Below, one piece after another: positions 25,620-34,354 of a stretch of DNA of 49,131 nt. The notes beneath the pieces are model-generated. The model did not search any database. It was not told where the DNA came from and was given only the letters and a program-made list of their open reading frames with translations. A program made the translations under genes and the position numbers. This DNA comes from Hassallia byssoidea VB512170. Lineage in GTDB: Bacteria; Cyanobacteriota; Cyanobacteriia; Cyanobacteriales; Nostocaceae. The DNA lies in assembly GCF_000817785.2 (NCBI RefSeq), contig NZ_JTCM02000046.1, positions 1 through 49,131 of the forward strand, given 5' to 3'. Each line of letters starts with the position of its first letter. The first letter of the stretch is position 1.

Positions 25620-25870
25620 TGGTTATTGGTCAAGAGTCATTAGTCATTAGTCATTAGTCAAGAGTCATTGGTGAGCCAGTGCGTTGGGGAGGCAGTGCGG
25701 TCTTGGGGTTTCACGCCACTCCCCTCAAGTCGGGAAACCCGCCCACGGGGGTGGCTCCCCAAGTGGAGCATCTGCCGTCGGCTGTGCCGACTTGAAGCAC
25801 CTGGCGAACCCCGAAGGGGTCAGTGGTCAAAAATACACATACCAACGACACTCGTACAAATAACTAATGA
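25620..25870. repeat. Composite of tandem GTCATTA repeats and nested palindromes
   Basis: Tandem GTCATTA units (about 25636-25668) are followed by a composite of modules shared with other sites: GAGCCAGTGCGTTG, AAGTCGGGAAACCCGCC, CATCTGCCGTCGGC and CTGGCGAACCCCGAAGGGG. It looks like several nested insertions of the palindromic element described at 11116 and 34257. Confidence 0.75.
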
Positions 25871-26374
25871 CTAATCAAAGTAGAACAATGTCACCACTTT
25901 TCTTTGTTCTTCTGCCTCACCACAAGTTTGCAACAAAGTGCGACTGTCGTGAAAAGCAAAACAAATTAATTGTTGACAACGAGAAACAATTTCCTTGTTA
26001 CACAGGTAACTAGCTTCAGCAAGAGACAGATGATCGTTACTGGGATTTTCAACCAGATGCATTACCTGTTCTAATTGCTGTCGCGATTCATTGGGCTGGC
26101 GTTCCAAGCTTTGGGGTAGAATCACCGTTAATAAATTAGCATCAGCCCGCATTGCTCCCCGGATGGCAGCTGAATTGGTACCTGTGGCACCAGAGGTGAT
26201 GATTCGATTCCCTGATAAAACCAGGGCATAAGTCATCATCTCAATGAGGCTCTGATGCGTAATCGGAACGTGGCGCGAACCTAGCAAGGCGATTCGTTTA
26301 GAACCTGTTTGCTGGATAGTTGCCAGTTCTTGGGCTAATGTATCGAGGTTAATAAGGTCTATGGACTGACTCAA
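25871..26374 (-). CDS. SLOG/DprA-like Rossmann-fold protein
   Basis: 167 residues. RIALLGSRHVPITHQ (about 27-41) and RIITSGATGTNSAAIRGAM (about 57-75) match the nucleotide-binding motifs (GSR and SGGAxGxD/N) of the SMF/DprA and LOG superfamily, and CNKEIVSRCQQLICF resembles the third motif (R-N-xIxxSD). It is much shorter than DprA proteins (about 290-380) and lacks their extra domains. It could bind a nucleotide or single-stranded DNA, but no function is proven. Cyanobacterial homologues are often called DNA recombination-mediator protein A. Confidence 0.75.
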   Translation of the reverse strand: MSQSIDLINLDTLAQELATIQQTGSKRIALLGSRHVPITHQSLIEMMTYALVLSGNRIITSGATGTNSAAIRGAMRADANLLTVILPQSLERQPNESRQQLEQVMHLVENPSNDHLSLAEASYLCNKEIVSRCQQLICFAFHDSRTLLQTCGEAEEQRKVVTLFYFD

Positions 26375-26486
26375 AGATGGACAGAATCAGATTAAACAAC
26401 CCAGATATTCTACCAAACAGAGTGTAGATACGAATGGCTTGTGGTGAAACATTAATACAATTTTTTGCTTGCTGAATTTAATAGCT

Positions 26487-26523
26487 GGATGGTTTGGGGT
26501 TGGTAACTGTTACCAAACCATCC
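26487..26523. terminator. Strong inverted repeat between two minus-strand genes
   Basis: GGATGGTTTGG (26487-26497) pairs with CCAAACCATCC (26513-26523), with a nested palindrome TTGGTAACTGTTACCAA. It lies 79 bp downstream of the Pta-like gene, so it is a candidate terminator for that gene even though there is no adjacent T-run. Confidence 0.5.
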
Positions 26524-26601
26524 TCAATACTTCATAGATAACGCCATTCAGGAGGATTTTACCTTGTCTTCCATCAGCCTAGCTGCGTTCTTACACTAGT
26601 T

Positions 26602-27696
26602 TCACTGCATTGCCACTGCGGGATTTAAGCCGAGTTGAGACAACAAGCGGTTAATATCGAAATGTTCAGCCATCAATTGGCTAATGCAGTGAACTTTAAT
26701 CGGTTCGTGGACGCGCACTTGACCGAAAGTGCGGTCAACAATTTCTACAGTGGTGAGGGTATCCAAATCAACTGACAAAATGGGTATTTCTAGTTCTTCA
26801 GCGCGATTGAGGATGAACGAAGGTGGTGGGAGTTGTCCGGTAAGGATAAGACATTGAGTGGAAGTTTCCAAAGCAGCTTGTTGAATTTCCACACGATCGC
26901 CTCCTGTAACTACCGCCATATTTCGCCGTTTGCGGAAATACTTCACTGCGGAGTTGACATTCATCGCCCCAATTGCTAAACTCTCAACCATTAAATCTAG
27001 GCGATCGCTACCACAAAGAACTTGGGCATTTAACTGCTTTACCAATTCGCCAACGCTAACACTGCGTAGCAAGTCGTTTTTCGGCAACATTCCCAGTACG
27101 GGAATACCTTGTTGTTCCAAAAACGGACGCAACTGAGCATCAACTTCTTCTATTTGGGTTCCGGGGATGTCGTTGAGGACAACACCAATTAAGCGATCGC
27201 CTACCCGCTGTTTCGCTCCTAACAGTGCCTCAACTGAAAGCAGCGATTTATAACGACATACCAACAACACAGCTGCATCAACAACATCAGCCACTTGCAG
27301 CAAAGACAAGTCAAATAAATTGCCTTCTGACAAATTGCCAGGACCTTCTAACAATACCAAATCGCCGCCAAAAATTGGTAAATATTGCTGTCCTAAAGTG
27401 GCACGATAATCAGTTTTGTCTTCTCCACGCAAGCGTTTTTGTATAGCTACTTCATCTAAAGCAAGCATTGTCGGTGCAATCCGGTTTGAAGGTAAATTGA
27501 GGCTGTTGGCAATAAATTGCACATCTTCCTCAACTACGCTTCCTTCAAATTCACTTAAACTTGTACCTAACGGTTTACCGTAGGCAATATCTAGTCCTTT
27601 TTGCTGTAACTGATGCGACAAACCTAAAACTGTAGCAGATTTGCCACTGTAACTTTCAGTTGAGCCAATGAGCAAATACTTAGCAGATTTTGGCAC
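26602..27696 (-). CDS. Phosphotransacetylase-like (Pta N-terminal, DRTGG) protein
   Basis: About 364 residues from a GTG at 27696 (VPKSAKYLLIGSTESYSGKSA), which is preceded by AAGGAG 7 nt earlier. The frame continues upstream to 27780, but that part looks non-native. Domain 1 (1-220) is a P-loop BioD/Pta-N fold with GSTESYSGKSA and LVLLEGPGN; domain 2 (about 225-330) is a DRTGG domain with LDLMVESLAIGAMNVNSAVKYFR and MAVVTGGDRVEIQQAAL. The catalytic C-terminal phosphate acetyltransferase domain of Pta is absent, so it is probably a regulatory or scaffold protein of acetyl-phosphate metabolism, not a full enzyme. Confidence 0.82.
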   Translation of the reverse strand: MPKSAKYLLIGSTESYSGKSATVLGLSHQLQQKGLDIAYGKPLGTSLSEFEGSVVEEDVQFIANSLNLPSNRIAPTMLALDEVAIQKRLRGEDKTDYRATLGQQYLPIFGGDLVLLEGPGNLSEGNLFDLSLLQVADVVDAAVLLVCRYKSLLSVEALLGAKQRVGDRLIGVVLNDIPGTQIEEVDAQLRPFLEQQGIPVLGMLPKNDLLRSVSVGELVKQLNAQVLCGSDRLDLMVESLAIGAMNVNSAVKYFRKRRNMAVVTGGDRVEIQQAALETSTQCLILTGQLPPPSFILNRAEELEIPILSVDLDTLTTVEIVDRTFGQVRVHEPIKVHCISQLMAEHFDINRLLSQLGLNPAVAMQ

Positions 27697-27902
27697 ACAT
27701 GCACTCCTTATTTCAAAAGAAAGTAGAATCCAGCTAGATCCTAATTCTAGGTCGAAGTTCGCGTTCAAGGTTGCTACCAAACTGATTGACTGAAGCGATC
27801 GCCCAAATTTAAAGGATACTTTCTAGCTTGAAATCCTACCTTTTTTGGGCGAAGTTGCTAAAACCGAGAATTATTGAATTATATTTCCCCGCTTTGCTTT
27901 GT

Positions 27903-28277
27903 TTATTCCTCTACACGCAGCAGTTTGCGGTAAAATGCTTGTGAAAAATCAGTTATGCGATAGCGCTTATAATTTTCCATCAGTTCAATTAAAAAATTAA
28001 TAAACTCGAAACTTGCCATCATCAGTTCATAACTTAACTCCGCGTCGCCATCAAACTGCAATCGGCAACGAGTTAAGTCTGAGGGTAGGGTGGCAATATT
28101 CCAAGTAGCGACAAAGGGAACGTGTTCGCTGCCCTCTATTTTGCGTTTTCCCTCCAAAACGCCTTTTTGATAAAGACCAATGGCATAACGCAAAAAATCG
28201 CGTTTGCTGCCTTGAACGTAAGGTAAGTACACACTTGCTTGTTGTTGAGTCGCTGGCTGGAGTTGCTCAAAAGACAT
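27903..28277 (-). CDS. ebsA: EbsA-like protein (type IV pilus/biofilm suppression)
   Basis: 124 residues starting MSFEQLQPATQQQASVYLPY. Conserved-looking features are PFVATWNIATLPSDLTRCRLQFDG (about 54-77), ELSYELMMASFEFINFLIEL and the C-terminus DFSQAFYRKLLRVEE. I believe this is the cyanobacterial protein EbsA, found with type IV pilus assembly and biofilm self-suppression in Synechococcus; the assignment is from memory of the sequence and only moderately certain. It contains no membrane segment. It stands alone, with long repeats upstream. Confidence 0.6.
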   Translation of the reverse strand: MSFEQLQPATQQQASVYLPYVQGSKRDFLRYAIGLYQKGVLEGKRKIEGSEHVPFVATWNIATLPSDLTRCRLQFDGDAELSYELMMASFEFINFLIELMENYKRYRITDFSQAFYRKLLRVEE

Positions 28278-28363
28278 AATTTAATACTCCTCTAGTTAGT
28301 TGACAACCGGAGATTTAGGTAGCTTTGAATAGTGTTCCCAAAAAATTGTTATGCATAACTATG

Positions 28364-28650
28364 GGGGAGTGGGGAATGCGGAGTGGGGAGTGGGGAGTGG
28401 GGAATGGAGAGTGGGGAATGGGGAATGGGGAGTGGGGAGTGGGGAGTGGGGAGTGGGGAATGGGGAATGGGGAATGGGGAGTGGGGAGTGGGGAATCGGT
28501 AATTGGTAATTGGTAATGGGTAATGGTTGTAGAATAACCACTAACAACCAACAACCAACCACTAACAACCAACCACTAACAACCAACCACTAACAACCAA
28601 CCACCAACAACTAACCACCAACAACTAACCACCAACAACCAACCACTACC
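28364..28650. repeat. Long heptanucleotide tandem repeats
   Basis: About 22 units of GGGGAGT/GGGGAAT (28364-28520) are followed by about 16 units of AACCAAC/CACTAAC type (28537-28650). Frames across them encode only low-complexity peptides. The whole block separates the EbsA-like gene from the divergent radical SAM gene. Confidence 0.95.
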
Positions 28651-28720
28651 AAAAGAATGTTGACTGTTGGTTAACTACGTTTAAAGATGTCTTAAGGAAA
28701 ACTTTTAGTGGGTTTACACT

Positions 28721-29695
28721 ATGGCTCCGCTGGTTGCAAATTATTACTTGACGTATCGCTGTAATGCCCGCTGTCACTTTTGCAACATTTGGGCATTAGA
28801 ACCGGGAAAAGAAGCTGATTTTGAAACGATTAAGCGTAATTTAGAAGATTTACGCCGTTTGGGGACTAAATATGTAGACTTTACGGGTGGCGAACCTTTA
28901 TTGCGACATGATGTCGGGGAGATTTATACAGAGGCAAAACGTCAAGGTTTTTATACCAGCATGACGACGAATACCATTTTGTATCCGAAAAAAGCCAAGG
29001 AAATTCAAGGTTTAGTAGACTTTTTGAATTTCTCTTTGGATGGTGCGGATGCGGAAACTCACGATCACTCGCGTGGTGTGAAGATTTTTGACAATTTGGT
29101 AGAGTCGGTAGCGATCGCTCAATCATTAGGAGAGTACCCGGTACTAAATCATACCGTTACTGCCCAAAATTACGATCGCATTCAAGAAGTCGCAGCATTA
29201 GGACAAAAACTAGCTGTTCGCGTCTGGCTGAACCCTGCCTTTACTGCCTATGACCAATACAACTCTAATAAGAATCCCACCCCGGAAATGGTAGCGGCAA
29301 TCGAAGCTGCTGCAAGGAAATATAAAAATGTCGGCTACAATAAGGCTGCATTGGCTTTTATTGAAGCTGGGGGCAATGATACCAAAAATCCCCGCTGTAA
29401 GGCGGTGGATGCCGTGATTGCGATTTCTCCCAATGACGAGCTGCTATTACCTTGTTACCATTTTGCCCAAACCGGAGTTCCGATTAACGGACGACTTTAC
29501 GACCTCTATCGTGAGTCTGAAGAAGTGGAACAGTATCGGCAATCTCAAGGTAAGCTAAAAGTGTGTGAAGGTTGCACAGTTTGGTGTTACCTGATACCCA
29601 GCTTCTTTATGGGTGTAGACAAATACTGGTTATTGAATCAAGTAACTTATGCCAGCGAATTCCTGGCCCGAAAACGATTCTTACAACGAGCTTGA
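28721..29695 (+). CDS. Radical SAM protein with C-terminal cysteine cluster
   Basis: A 324-residue enzyme. The [4Fe-4S] motif is C14-NAR-C18-HF-C21; the GGEPLL motif (56-61) binds SAM. The C-terminal part carries NPRCKAV, LLPCYHF and CEGCTVWCYL, five cysteines resembling a SPASM/Twitch auxiliary cluster region. The last 47 bp overlap the start of the glycosyltransferase gene, implying coupled translation and a shared pathway. The substrate is unknown; a modification linked to membrane lipid or glycan synthesis is inference from the neighbour. The start codon choice is the ATG after a T-rich stretch; no good ribosome-binding site is visible. Confidence 0.82.
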   Translation: MAPLVANYYLTYRCNARCHFCNIWALEPGKEADFETIKRNLEDLRRLGTKYVDFTGGEPLLRHDVGEIYTEAKRQGFYTSMTTNTILYPKKAKEIQGLVDFLNFSLDGADAETHDHSRGVKIFDNLVESVAIAQSLGEYPVLNHTVTAQNYDRIQEVAALGQKLAVRVWLNPAFTAYDQYNSNKNPTPEMVAAIEAAARKYKNVGYNKAALAFIEAGGNDTKNPRCKAVDAVIAISPNDELLLPCYHFAQTGVPINGRLYDLYRESEEVEQYRQSQGKLKVCEGCTVWCYLIPSFFMGVDKYWLLNQVTYASEFLARKRFLQRA

Positions 29696-31103
29696 TCCGC
29701 TCAACTCTTTATTTTCTGATTTATCGGGAGATGACGAGTTGGAGATAGAAGAGGTAGAAACCGATCCTGTGTTTCTACCATCCCGGTTTCAAGGTCGGAG
29801 AAAAAAAGCCGCTCTAGTTTTGACTGTTGTCTGGAGCGGCACGATCGCTTTACATTTAGTTTCTTGGGGTTCTATTTTTATCCTAGGATTGACCACTATC
29901 CTAGGAATTCATGCCCTGAGAATCGTGTTTGCTAGACCGGGCAAAGAACACTTAGTAGGGGAAAGTAATTTCTTCCCCTACCAAGAGGAAATGCTGGGTG
30001 ATTTACCAAAAGTATCTGTATTAGTGGCGGCTAAAAATGAAGAAGCAGTTATTGCCAATTTAGTCAAGAATCTTTGTAGTCTAAAATACCCGCAAGGTAA
30101 TTACGAAGTCTGGATAATTGACGATAATAGCAACGACACAACGCCGCAGTTATTAGCACAACTAACGGAAAAATACAATAACCTAAAGGTATTAAGACGT
30201 TCAGCAGAAGCGAGTGGGGGTAAGTCAGGGGCATTAAATCAAGTTTTGCCACTGACGCAAGGGGAAATTATAGCGGTGTTTGACGCTGATGCGATTGTGT
30301 CGCCAGACTTGCTGCTGCGGGTAATACCCTTGTTTGCCAAAGAAAAGCTGGGGGCAGTGCAGGTGCGAAAAGCGATCGCCAACGCAAAAGAAAACTTTTG
30401 GACAAAAGGTCAAATGGCAGAAATGGCAGTTGATGCCGTTTTCCAAAAGCGGCGGATTGCCATTGGTGGAATCGGCGAACTGCGGGGAAATGGTCAATTT
30501 GTCCGGCGCGAAGCTTTGGAATGCTGCGGTGGCTGGAATGAAGAAACCATCACCGATGACTTGGATTTGACATTCCGCCTGCATCTAAACGACTGGGATA
30601 TTGATTGTGCTTTTAATTCAGCGGTGGAAGAAGAGGGCGTGACAAATGCGATCGCTCTTTGGCATCAGCGCAACCGTTGGGCAGAAGGCGGATATCAGCG
30701 CTATTTAGATTACTGGGATTTGATTCTTCGCAACCGCATGGGGAGAAGTAAAACCTGGGATTTGCTGATGTTTTTGCTGATTATGTATATTTTACCGACA
30801 GCAGCAGTACCAGATTTATTGATGGCGATCGCTCGGCATCGTCCACCAATATTAAGTCCAGTCAGCGGCTTGACAGTCACCATGTCGATGGCGGGTATGT
30901 TCGCAGGTCTAAAGCGGATACGTCAAGATAAAGAGAAAAAATTTCGCGTTTCTAGCTACTTTGTGCCCCTGCTTCAGACATTACGCGGAATTATATACAT
31001 GTTCCACTGGTTTGTAGTCATGAGCAGCGCCACTGCCCGCATGTCAGTCAGACCAAAGCGCTTGAAATGGGTGAAAACACTGCATCAGGGGACTGGGGAT
31101 TAG
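29649..31103 (+). CDS. mgdA: GT2 glycosyltransferase, probable monoglucosyldiacylglycerol synthase
   Basis: A 484-residue membrane GT2 enzyme. Two hydrophobic helices (about 56-90) precede the catalytic domain: VSVLVAAKNEE (about 119-129), WIIDDNS, VFDADA (D-x-D, about 209), TDDLDLTFRL (the acceptor-site ED/DD) and the Q-x-x-R-W motif HQRNRWAEGGYQRYLDYW. Three hydrophobic helices follow. The layout and length match Sll1377 of Synechocystis, the beta-monoglucosyldiacylglycerol synthase that makes the precursor of galactolipids of thylakoid membranes. A cellulose-synthase-like or chitin-like role is less likely. It overlaps the radical SAM gene; no separate promoter was seen. Confidence 0.78.
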   Translation: MPANSWPENDSYNELDPLNSLFSDLSGDDELEIEEVETDPVFLPSRFQGRRKKAALVLTVVWSGTIALHLVSWGSIFILGLTTILGIHALRIVFARPGKEHLVGESNFFPYQEEMLGDLPKVSVLVAAKNEEAVIANLVKNLCSLKYPQGNYEVWIIDDNSNDTTPQLLAQLTEKYNNLKVLRRSAEASGGKSGALNQVLPLTQGEIIAVFDADAIVSPDLLLRVIPLFAKEKLGAVQVRKAIANAKENFWTKGQMAEMAVDAVFQKRRIAIGGIGELRGNGQFVRREALECCGGWNEETITDDLDLTFRLHLNDWDIDCAFNSAVEEEGVTNAIALWHQRNRWAEGGYQRYLDYWDLILRNRMGRSKTWDLLMFLLIMYILPTAAVPDLLMAIARHRPPILSPVSGLTVTMSMAGMFAGLKRIRQDKEKKFRVSSYFVPLLQTLRGIIYMFHWFVVMSSATARMSVRPKRLKWVKTLHQGTGD

Positions 31104-31275
31104 GGACAAGGGGACAAGGGAGACAAGGGGGACAAGGGAGACAAGGGGACAAGGGGACAATTTCTTTCTATTACCTATTCCCCATGCCCAATGCCCCATG
31201 ACGGCAGATGCTTCAAGTCGGCAGAGCCGCCCAACGCACTGCCTCCCCCATGCCCAATGCCCCATGCCCAATTCC
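31085..31275. repeat. GGGGACAA tandem repeats and one palindromic element
   Basis: GGGACAAG-type repeats (about 31098-31160) follow the glycosyltransferase stop. The palindromic element listed at 31201-31244 is inserted in CCCCATG-type repeats. No gene was seen. Confidence 0.85.
31201..31244. mobile_element. 44-nt palindromic element, family member
   Basis: It begins ACGGCAGATGCTTCAAGTCGG and ends CCCAACGCACTGCCT. CCCATG flanks both sides (31195-31200 and 31247-31252), as expected of a small duplication. Same architecture as the elements at 11116, 34257 and 34311. Confidence 0.65.
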
Positions 31276-33171
31276 CTAATCTTCTTCCGCTTCTTCTAAC
31301 AAATCAGGTGCAGTTGTATCTGACACTTCTACAGCTTCTTCTGTGAAGCGGATAATTTGACCATCAAAAAATTTCGCGAGACTTCGAGCTGAATTCGCCA
31401 CTTGATCGGCATTTTCCATATCAGCGACGGAGAAAGGTGGTGCAGGCGATCGCGGTGGAGGCATTTGCACTGCTTGCCCAACTGAGTCCGATTCCGTTCT
31501 TGCGGATCGGTTTTTTGCTGGCTGGGAAACTTCTGCTGGCGGGGTTATATTATCGCTTTGATTATTAATTTGAGAACTCGGCGGAGGTTGCGCTTTTACG
31601 CCGTTAGGCTTTGGGGGAGTAGAAGGTGGTGACGACCCGCTGATTAATTCTAGATTTACTTTTATCTGACGCTGGAAAGCCTTTTCAAAGGCTGTGGCAA
31701 TTATAGGCTGTTCTGTCTGAAGCCTTTTATACCAAGCTGGTGATTTAATTCCAATTCGGGCAACATTACCATCAAACTCAATCAGATGGCACATTTGACG
31801 CAGCAATGAACCTGTAGAAACTGGTAGGTAAGTCACTACCTTTTGCCAAGTTTCTGCAAGTGAAGCATCGTTGGATTCTGGAGGGGTTTCTGCTGGAGGA
31901 GTGGGGGAAGCGTGATGTGGGGGAGATGGGGGAGATGAGGAAGATGAGGAAGATGAGGGAGTGGGGGGAGATGGGGGAGATGGGGGAGTGGGGGAGGATG
32001 GGGGAGTGGGGGGACGATGATTGCTTGGCGATGCTGTTGGGGTAGTGATGGGTGCTAGGCTTGGGGCTGCGGATTGGGTGTTGGCGCTGGGTAATAAGCC
32101 TAGCAATGTGACTTCTAACCACAAACGCGGCTGAGTGGTGTTTTTGATTTGCACTTCAGCGGTTCGCAGGTGTTGCTGTCCTGTCAAGATTGTAGTTATG
32201 TCTAACTGTTGGGCGAATTCAACGATCGCTTTCCAAGTTTGGTCTGTACAAGTAACTAAATCTTGGCGTTTGGGCGCAGTTTTGGCGATGAGTAAATCGC
32301 GGTAGAATGCAGCAAGATTCTGAAGAATAGTTAAAGGTTCGCGACCACGGTCAAGGATTTTGCGGGTGCTGTCAAGAACCGCTTCGGGATTATTTTGAGC
32401 GATCGCGTTCACCAATACCAGTAAATCTTGTTCGCTTACCGAACCGACTAAATCCCAAACTCGCTCTGGTGTCACTTCACCGGATAATAGTGCTAATTGG
32501 TCGAGCAAACTTTCTGCATCGCGCAATCCACCTTGAGCAATTTGGGCAACTAATTTTACAGCGTCATCAGAAATATTGATATTTTCTCGGCTGGCGATCG
32601 CTTTCAAATGCTTCACCATCGCCTCTACCTGAATTCGCCTAAAATCAAACCTTTGACAGCGAGAAATAATTGTTGGTAAAACTCTTTGCGGGTCTGTTGT
32701 CGCCAAGACAAAGACAACGTGTCTCGGTGGTTCTTCTAATGTCTTTAGTAGCGAATTGAATGCCGCATTACTGAGCATGTGACACTCATCAATGACATAA
32801 ACCTTATAGCGACATTGAACCGGGGCAAACTGCGCCTTTTCAATTAGTTCGCGGATATTATCGACACCAGTATTGCTGGCGGCATCGATTTCTATTACAT
32901 CTAGAGAATAGCCTTTAGTGATTCCCTGACATACATCGCAGATGCCGCAAGGTTTTGCTGTGGGTTTGTCACTATTAAGACAATTGAGGGATTTGGCGAG
33001 AATTCTCGCACTAGAGGTTTTCCCCGTACCTCGCGGACCAGTAAATAAATATGCTGGGGCTATTTTAGCTGTACGAATGGCGTTAGTGAGAGTCAAGGCG
33101 ATCGCCTCTTGACCCACCAATTCAGCAAAACTCTTTGGGCGATACTTGTGGTGCAGCGGTTCGTAAGACAT
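31276..33171 (-). CDS. dnaX: DNA polymerase III subunits gamma/tau
   Basis: A 631-residue clamp-loader ATPase. Walker A is FTGPRGTGKTSS (43-54), zinc ligands Cys64, Cys75, Cys78 and Cys81, the DE-x-H box IDECHM (127-132), then LLKTLEEPPRHVVFVLATTD and the SRC sensor. Residues about 365-430 are a Pro/Ser/Thr linker encoded by GGGGGAGAT-type repeats, followed by a domain III/tau-like part. The C-terminus is acidic. No intein is present, although some cyanobacterial dnaX genes carry one. It is the last gene before the tandem paralogue pair, in opposite orientation. Confidence 0.96.
   Translation of the reverse strand: MSYEPLHHKYRPKSFAELVGQEAIALTLTNAIRTAKIAPAYLFTGPRGTGKTSSARILAKSLNCLNSDKPTAKPCGICDVCQGITKGYSLDVIEIDAASNTGVDNIRELIEKAQFAPVQCRYKVYVIDECHMLSNAAFNSLLKTLEEPPRHVVFVLATTDPQRVLPTIISRCQRFDFRRIQVEAMVKHLKAIASRENINISDDAVKLVAQIAQGGLRDAESLLDQLALLSGEVTPERVWDLVGSVSEQDLLVLVNAIAQNNPEAVLDSTRKILDRGREPLTILQNLAAFYRDLLIAKTAPKRQDLVTCTDQTWKAIVEFAQQLDITTILTGQQHLRTAEVQIKNTTQPRLWLEVTLLGLLPSANTQSAAPSLAPITTPTASPSNHRPPTPPSSPTPPSPPSPPTPSSSSSSSSPPSPPHHASPTPPAETPPESNDASLAETWQKVVTYLPVSTGSLLRQMCHLIEFDGNVARIGIKSPAWYKRLQTEQPIIATAFEKAFQRQIKVNLELISGSSPPSTPPKPNGVKAQPPPSSQINNQSDNITPPAEVSQPAKNRSARTESDSVGQAVQMPPPRSPAPPFSVADMENADQVANSARSLAKFFDGQIIRFTEEAVEVSDTTAPDLLEEAEED
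31893..32015. repeat. Tandem repeats inside the dnaX linker
   Basis: GGGGGAGATG/GGGGAAGTG-like units, the same base pattern as intergenic heptanucleotide repeats, run through the coding sequence and give the S/P-rich stretch SSSSSSSSPPSPP on the minus strand. The frame is preserved. Confidence 0.85.
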
Positions 33172-33466
33172 GCAATTGAAACGTCAATGCCAAGAAGATT
33201 GGTTAATTAGTAGCACTCAATCATAGTTTGCCATAAAACTATTTTAAACTTACCGCCCTTTATTGTGGATAGCGAAATTGCCGCTTCTAATTGTCTTCCT
33301 TCTAATGGTTGATTTTATCGTCTGCATCAACATAAAAATTCATATAGACTGTTAAAATTTATGAATTTTTAATTTATAATTTCTAATTCGCAAAGCGCTT
33401 AAGCGATCGAGTATGTCGTAGACATCGCTACAATCTTAAAATAATCAACACTCAGGGGTGCAGCAG
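33172..33466. other. Divergent intergenic region, dnaX to short paralogue gene
   Basis: No gene was seen. A small palindrome GCGCTTAAGC lies near 33395 and a possible SDR-like string TATGTCGTAGACATCGCTAC near 33412. The region must hold promoters for both divergent genes; none stands out. Confidence 0.45.
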
Positions 33467-34186
33467 ATGCTCAATAGGCTCCTTCACTGGCTTAAAAGGT
33501 TTTTTCAACGCTTGTTTGGTAAAAAACAGACTTCATCCTCATCAGTGGCTGACGTTCAAAAAGAACCCGCTCCACCCCTGAGCGATACGGATCTAGAATT
33601 TCTCTTCAGCGAACTTTTAGAAGGAGTACATCAAGCACGAGGGCAAGCTTGGGCGCTGAAGTGGCTGCATAATATTGAACATCGCATCTCGACTCAACGT
33701 TGGCTGGAATGGTTACAGCGCTTTAGTGAAAAATTGCTTGCATCATCAGCACCTAATAATGAATTAGCATCCCGGATGGTGGATCTGGGTGAGTTGGAAG
33801 TCGGCGAAGTCGGCGATGCTGCCTATGATATTGGAATGCGACTGTTGACACGCAATGTCAGCGAACCAGTATGGGAGTATGAGGGACCAGATACTATCAA
33901 GACCACTCCTGGACTCGAACAAACCACTTCTGCGCCAACAGCACCAGCAGTAGGAGAAGAAAACCCTCCGAAAAAAGAATTATCAACCGATCCTGCACCC
34001 GCAGCAGAGTCAGAAACTGTGCCGGAGGAAGAATTGCAAACCGTCACCCTAGACGAGTTGTTTGTGATGTTGCAGCAGGATGAAAGCTTACGCCAGCAAA
34101 TTTCCCAACAGTTAGGAATTGAGACAGACGATCCGCAATTAATTGTCCAGGAATTGTTTAATCAATTTCAAGCTGCGAATCAATAG
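33467..34186 (+). CDS. Short paralogue of the CHAT protein N-terminal domain
   Basis: 239 residues from ATG 33467 (MLNRLLHWLKRFFQRLFGKK); GTG 33458 is possible. The basic amphipathic N-terminus could bind membrane. Residues about 40-135 (DLEFLFSELLEGVHQARGQ, RWLEWLQRFSEKLLAS, MVDLGELEVGEVGD, IGMRLLTRNVS) match the first about 140 residues of the next gene. A VWEYEGP motif follows, then a Pro/Glu-rich linker and a helical TLDELFVMLQQDESLRQQIS segment also present in the next protein. It lacks TPR and CHAT regions. It could be an adaptor, inhibitor or substrate for the larger protein. Function is unknown; the relation to the neighbour is visible in sequence. Confidence 0.78.
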   Translation: MLNRLLHWLKRFFQRLFGKKQTSSSSVADVQKEPAPPLSDTDLEFLFSELLEGVHQARGQAWALKWLHNIEHRISTQRWLEWLQRFSEKLLASSAPNNELASRMVDLGELEVGEVGDAAYDIGMRLLTRNVSEPVWEYEGPDTIKTTPGLEQTTSAPTAPAVGEENPPKKELSTDPAPAAESETVPEEELQTVTLDELFVMLQQDESLRQQISQQLGIETDDPQLIVQELFNQFQAANQ

Positions 34187-34256
34187 GACTGGGGAATAGG
34201 GAATTGCGAATGGGTAATGGGGAATGGGTAATAGAAAGAAATTGTCTCCCTTGTCC

Positions 34257-34300
34257 ACGCCAGATGCTTCAAGTCGGCAAAGCCGCCCAACGCACTGGCT
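34257..34300. mobile_element. 44-nt palindromic element, copy A
   Basis: It starts ACGCCAGATGCTTCAAGTCG and ends GCCCAACGCACTGGCT, with an inner hairpin CGGC-AAA-GCCG. CCCTTGTCC occurs directly before and after (34248-34256 and 34302-34310), like a target duplication. Confidence 0.8.
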
Positions 34301-34310
34301 CCCCTTGTCC

Positions 34311-34354
34311 ACGCCAGATGCTTCAAGTCGGGAAACCCGCGCAACGCACTGGCT
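34311..34354. mobile_element. 44-nt palindromic element, copy B
   Basis: It is nearly identical to copy A; the inner hairpin is CGGG-AAA-CCCG, a compensating change that keeps the stem. CCCTTGTCC again flanks both sides (to 34310 and 34356-34364). Confidence 0.8.

Noticed and set aside
28325-28586. Frames over the heptanucleotide repeats
   Set aside because: The encoded peptides are only repeats (HSPFPIP or GEWGMGN), with seven-base periodicity instead of codon usage.
31860-32045. Plus-strand frame opposite dnaX
   Set aside because: It is a low-complexity shadow of the linker repeat.
31276-33171. Intein in dnaX
   Set aside because: The protein reads continuously through the Walker motifs without intein splice blocks; length fits an inteinless gene.
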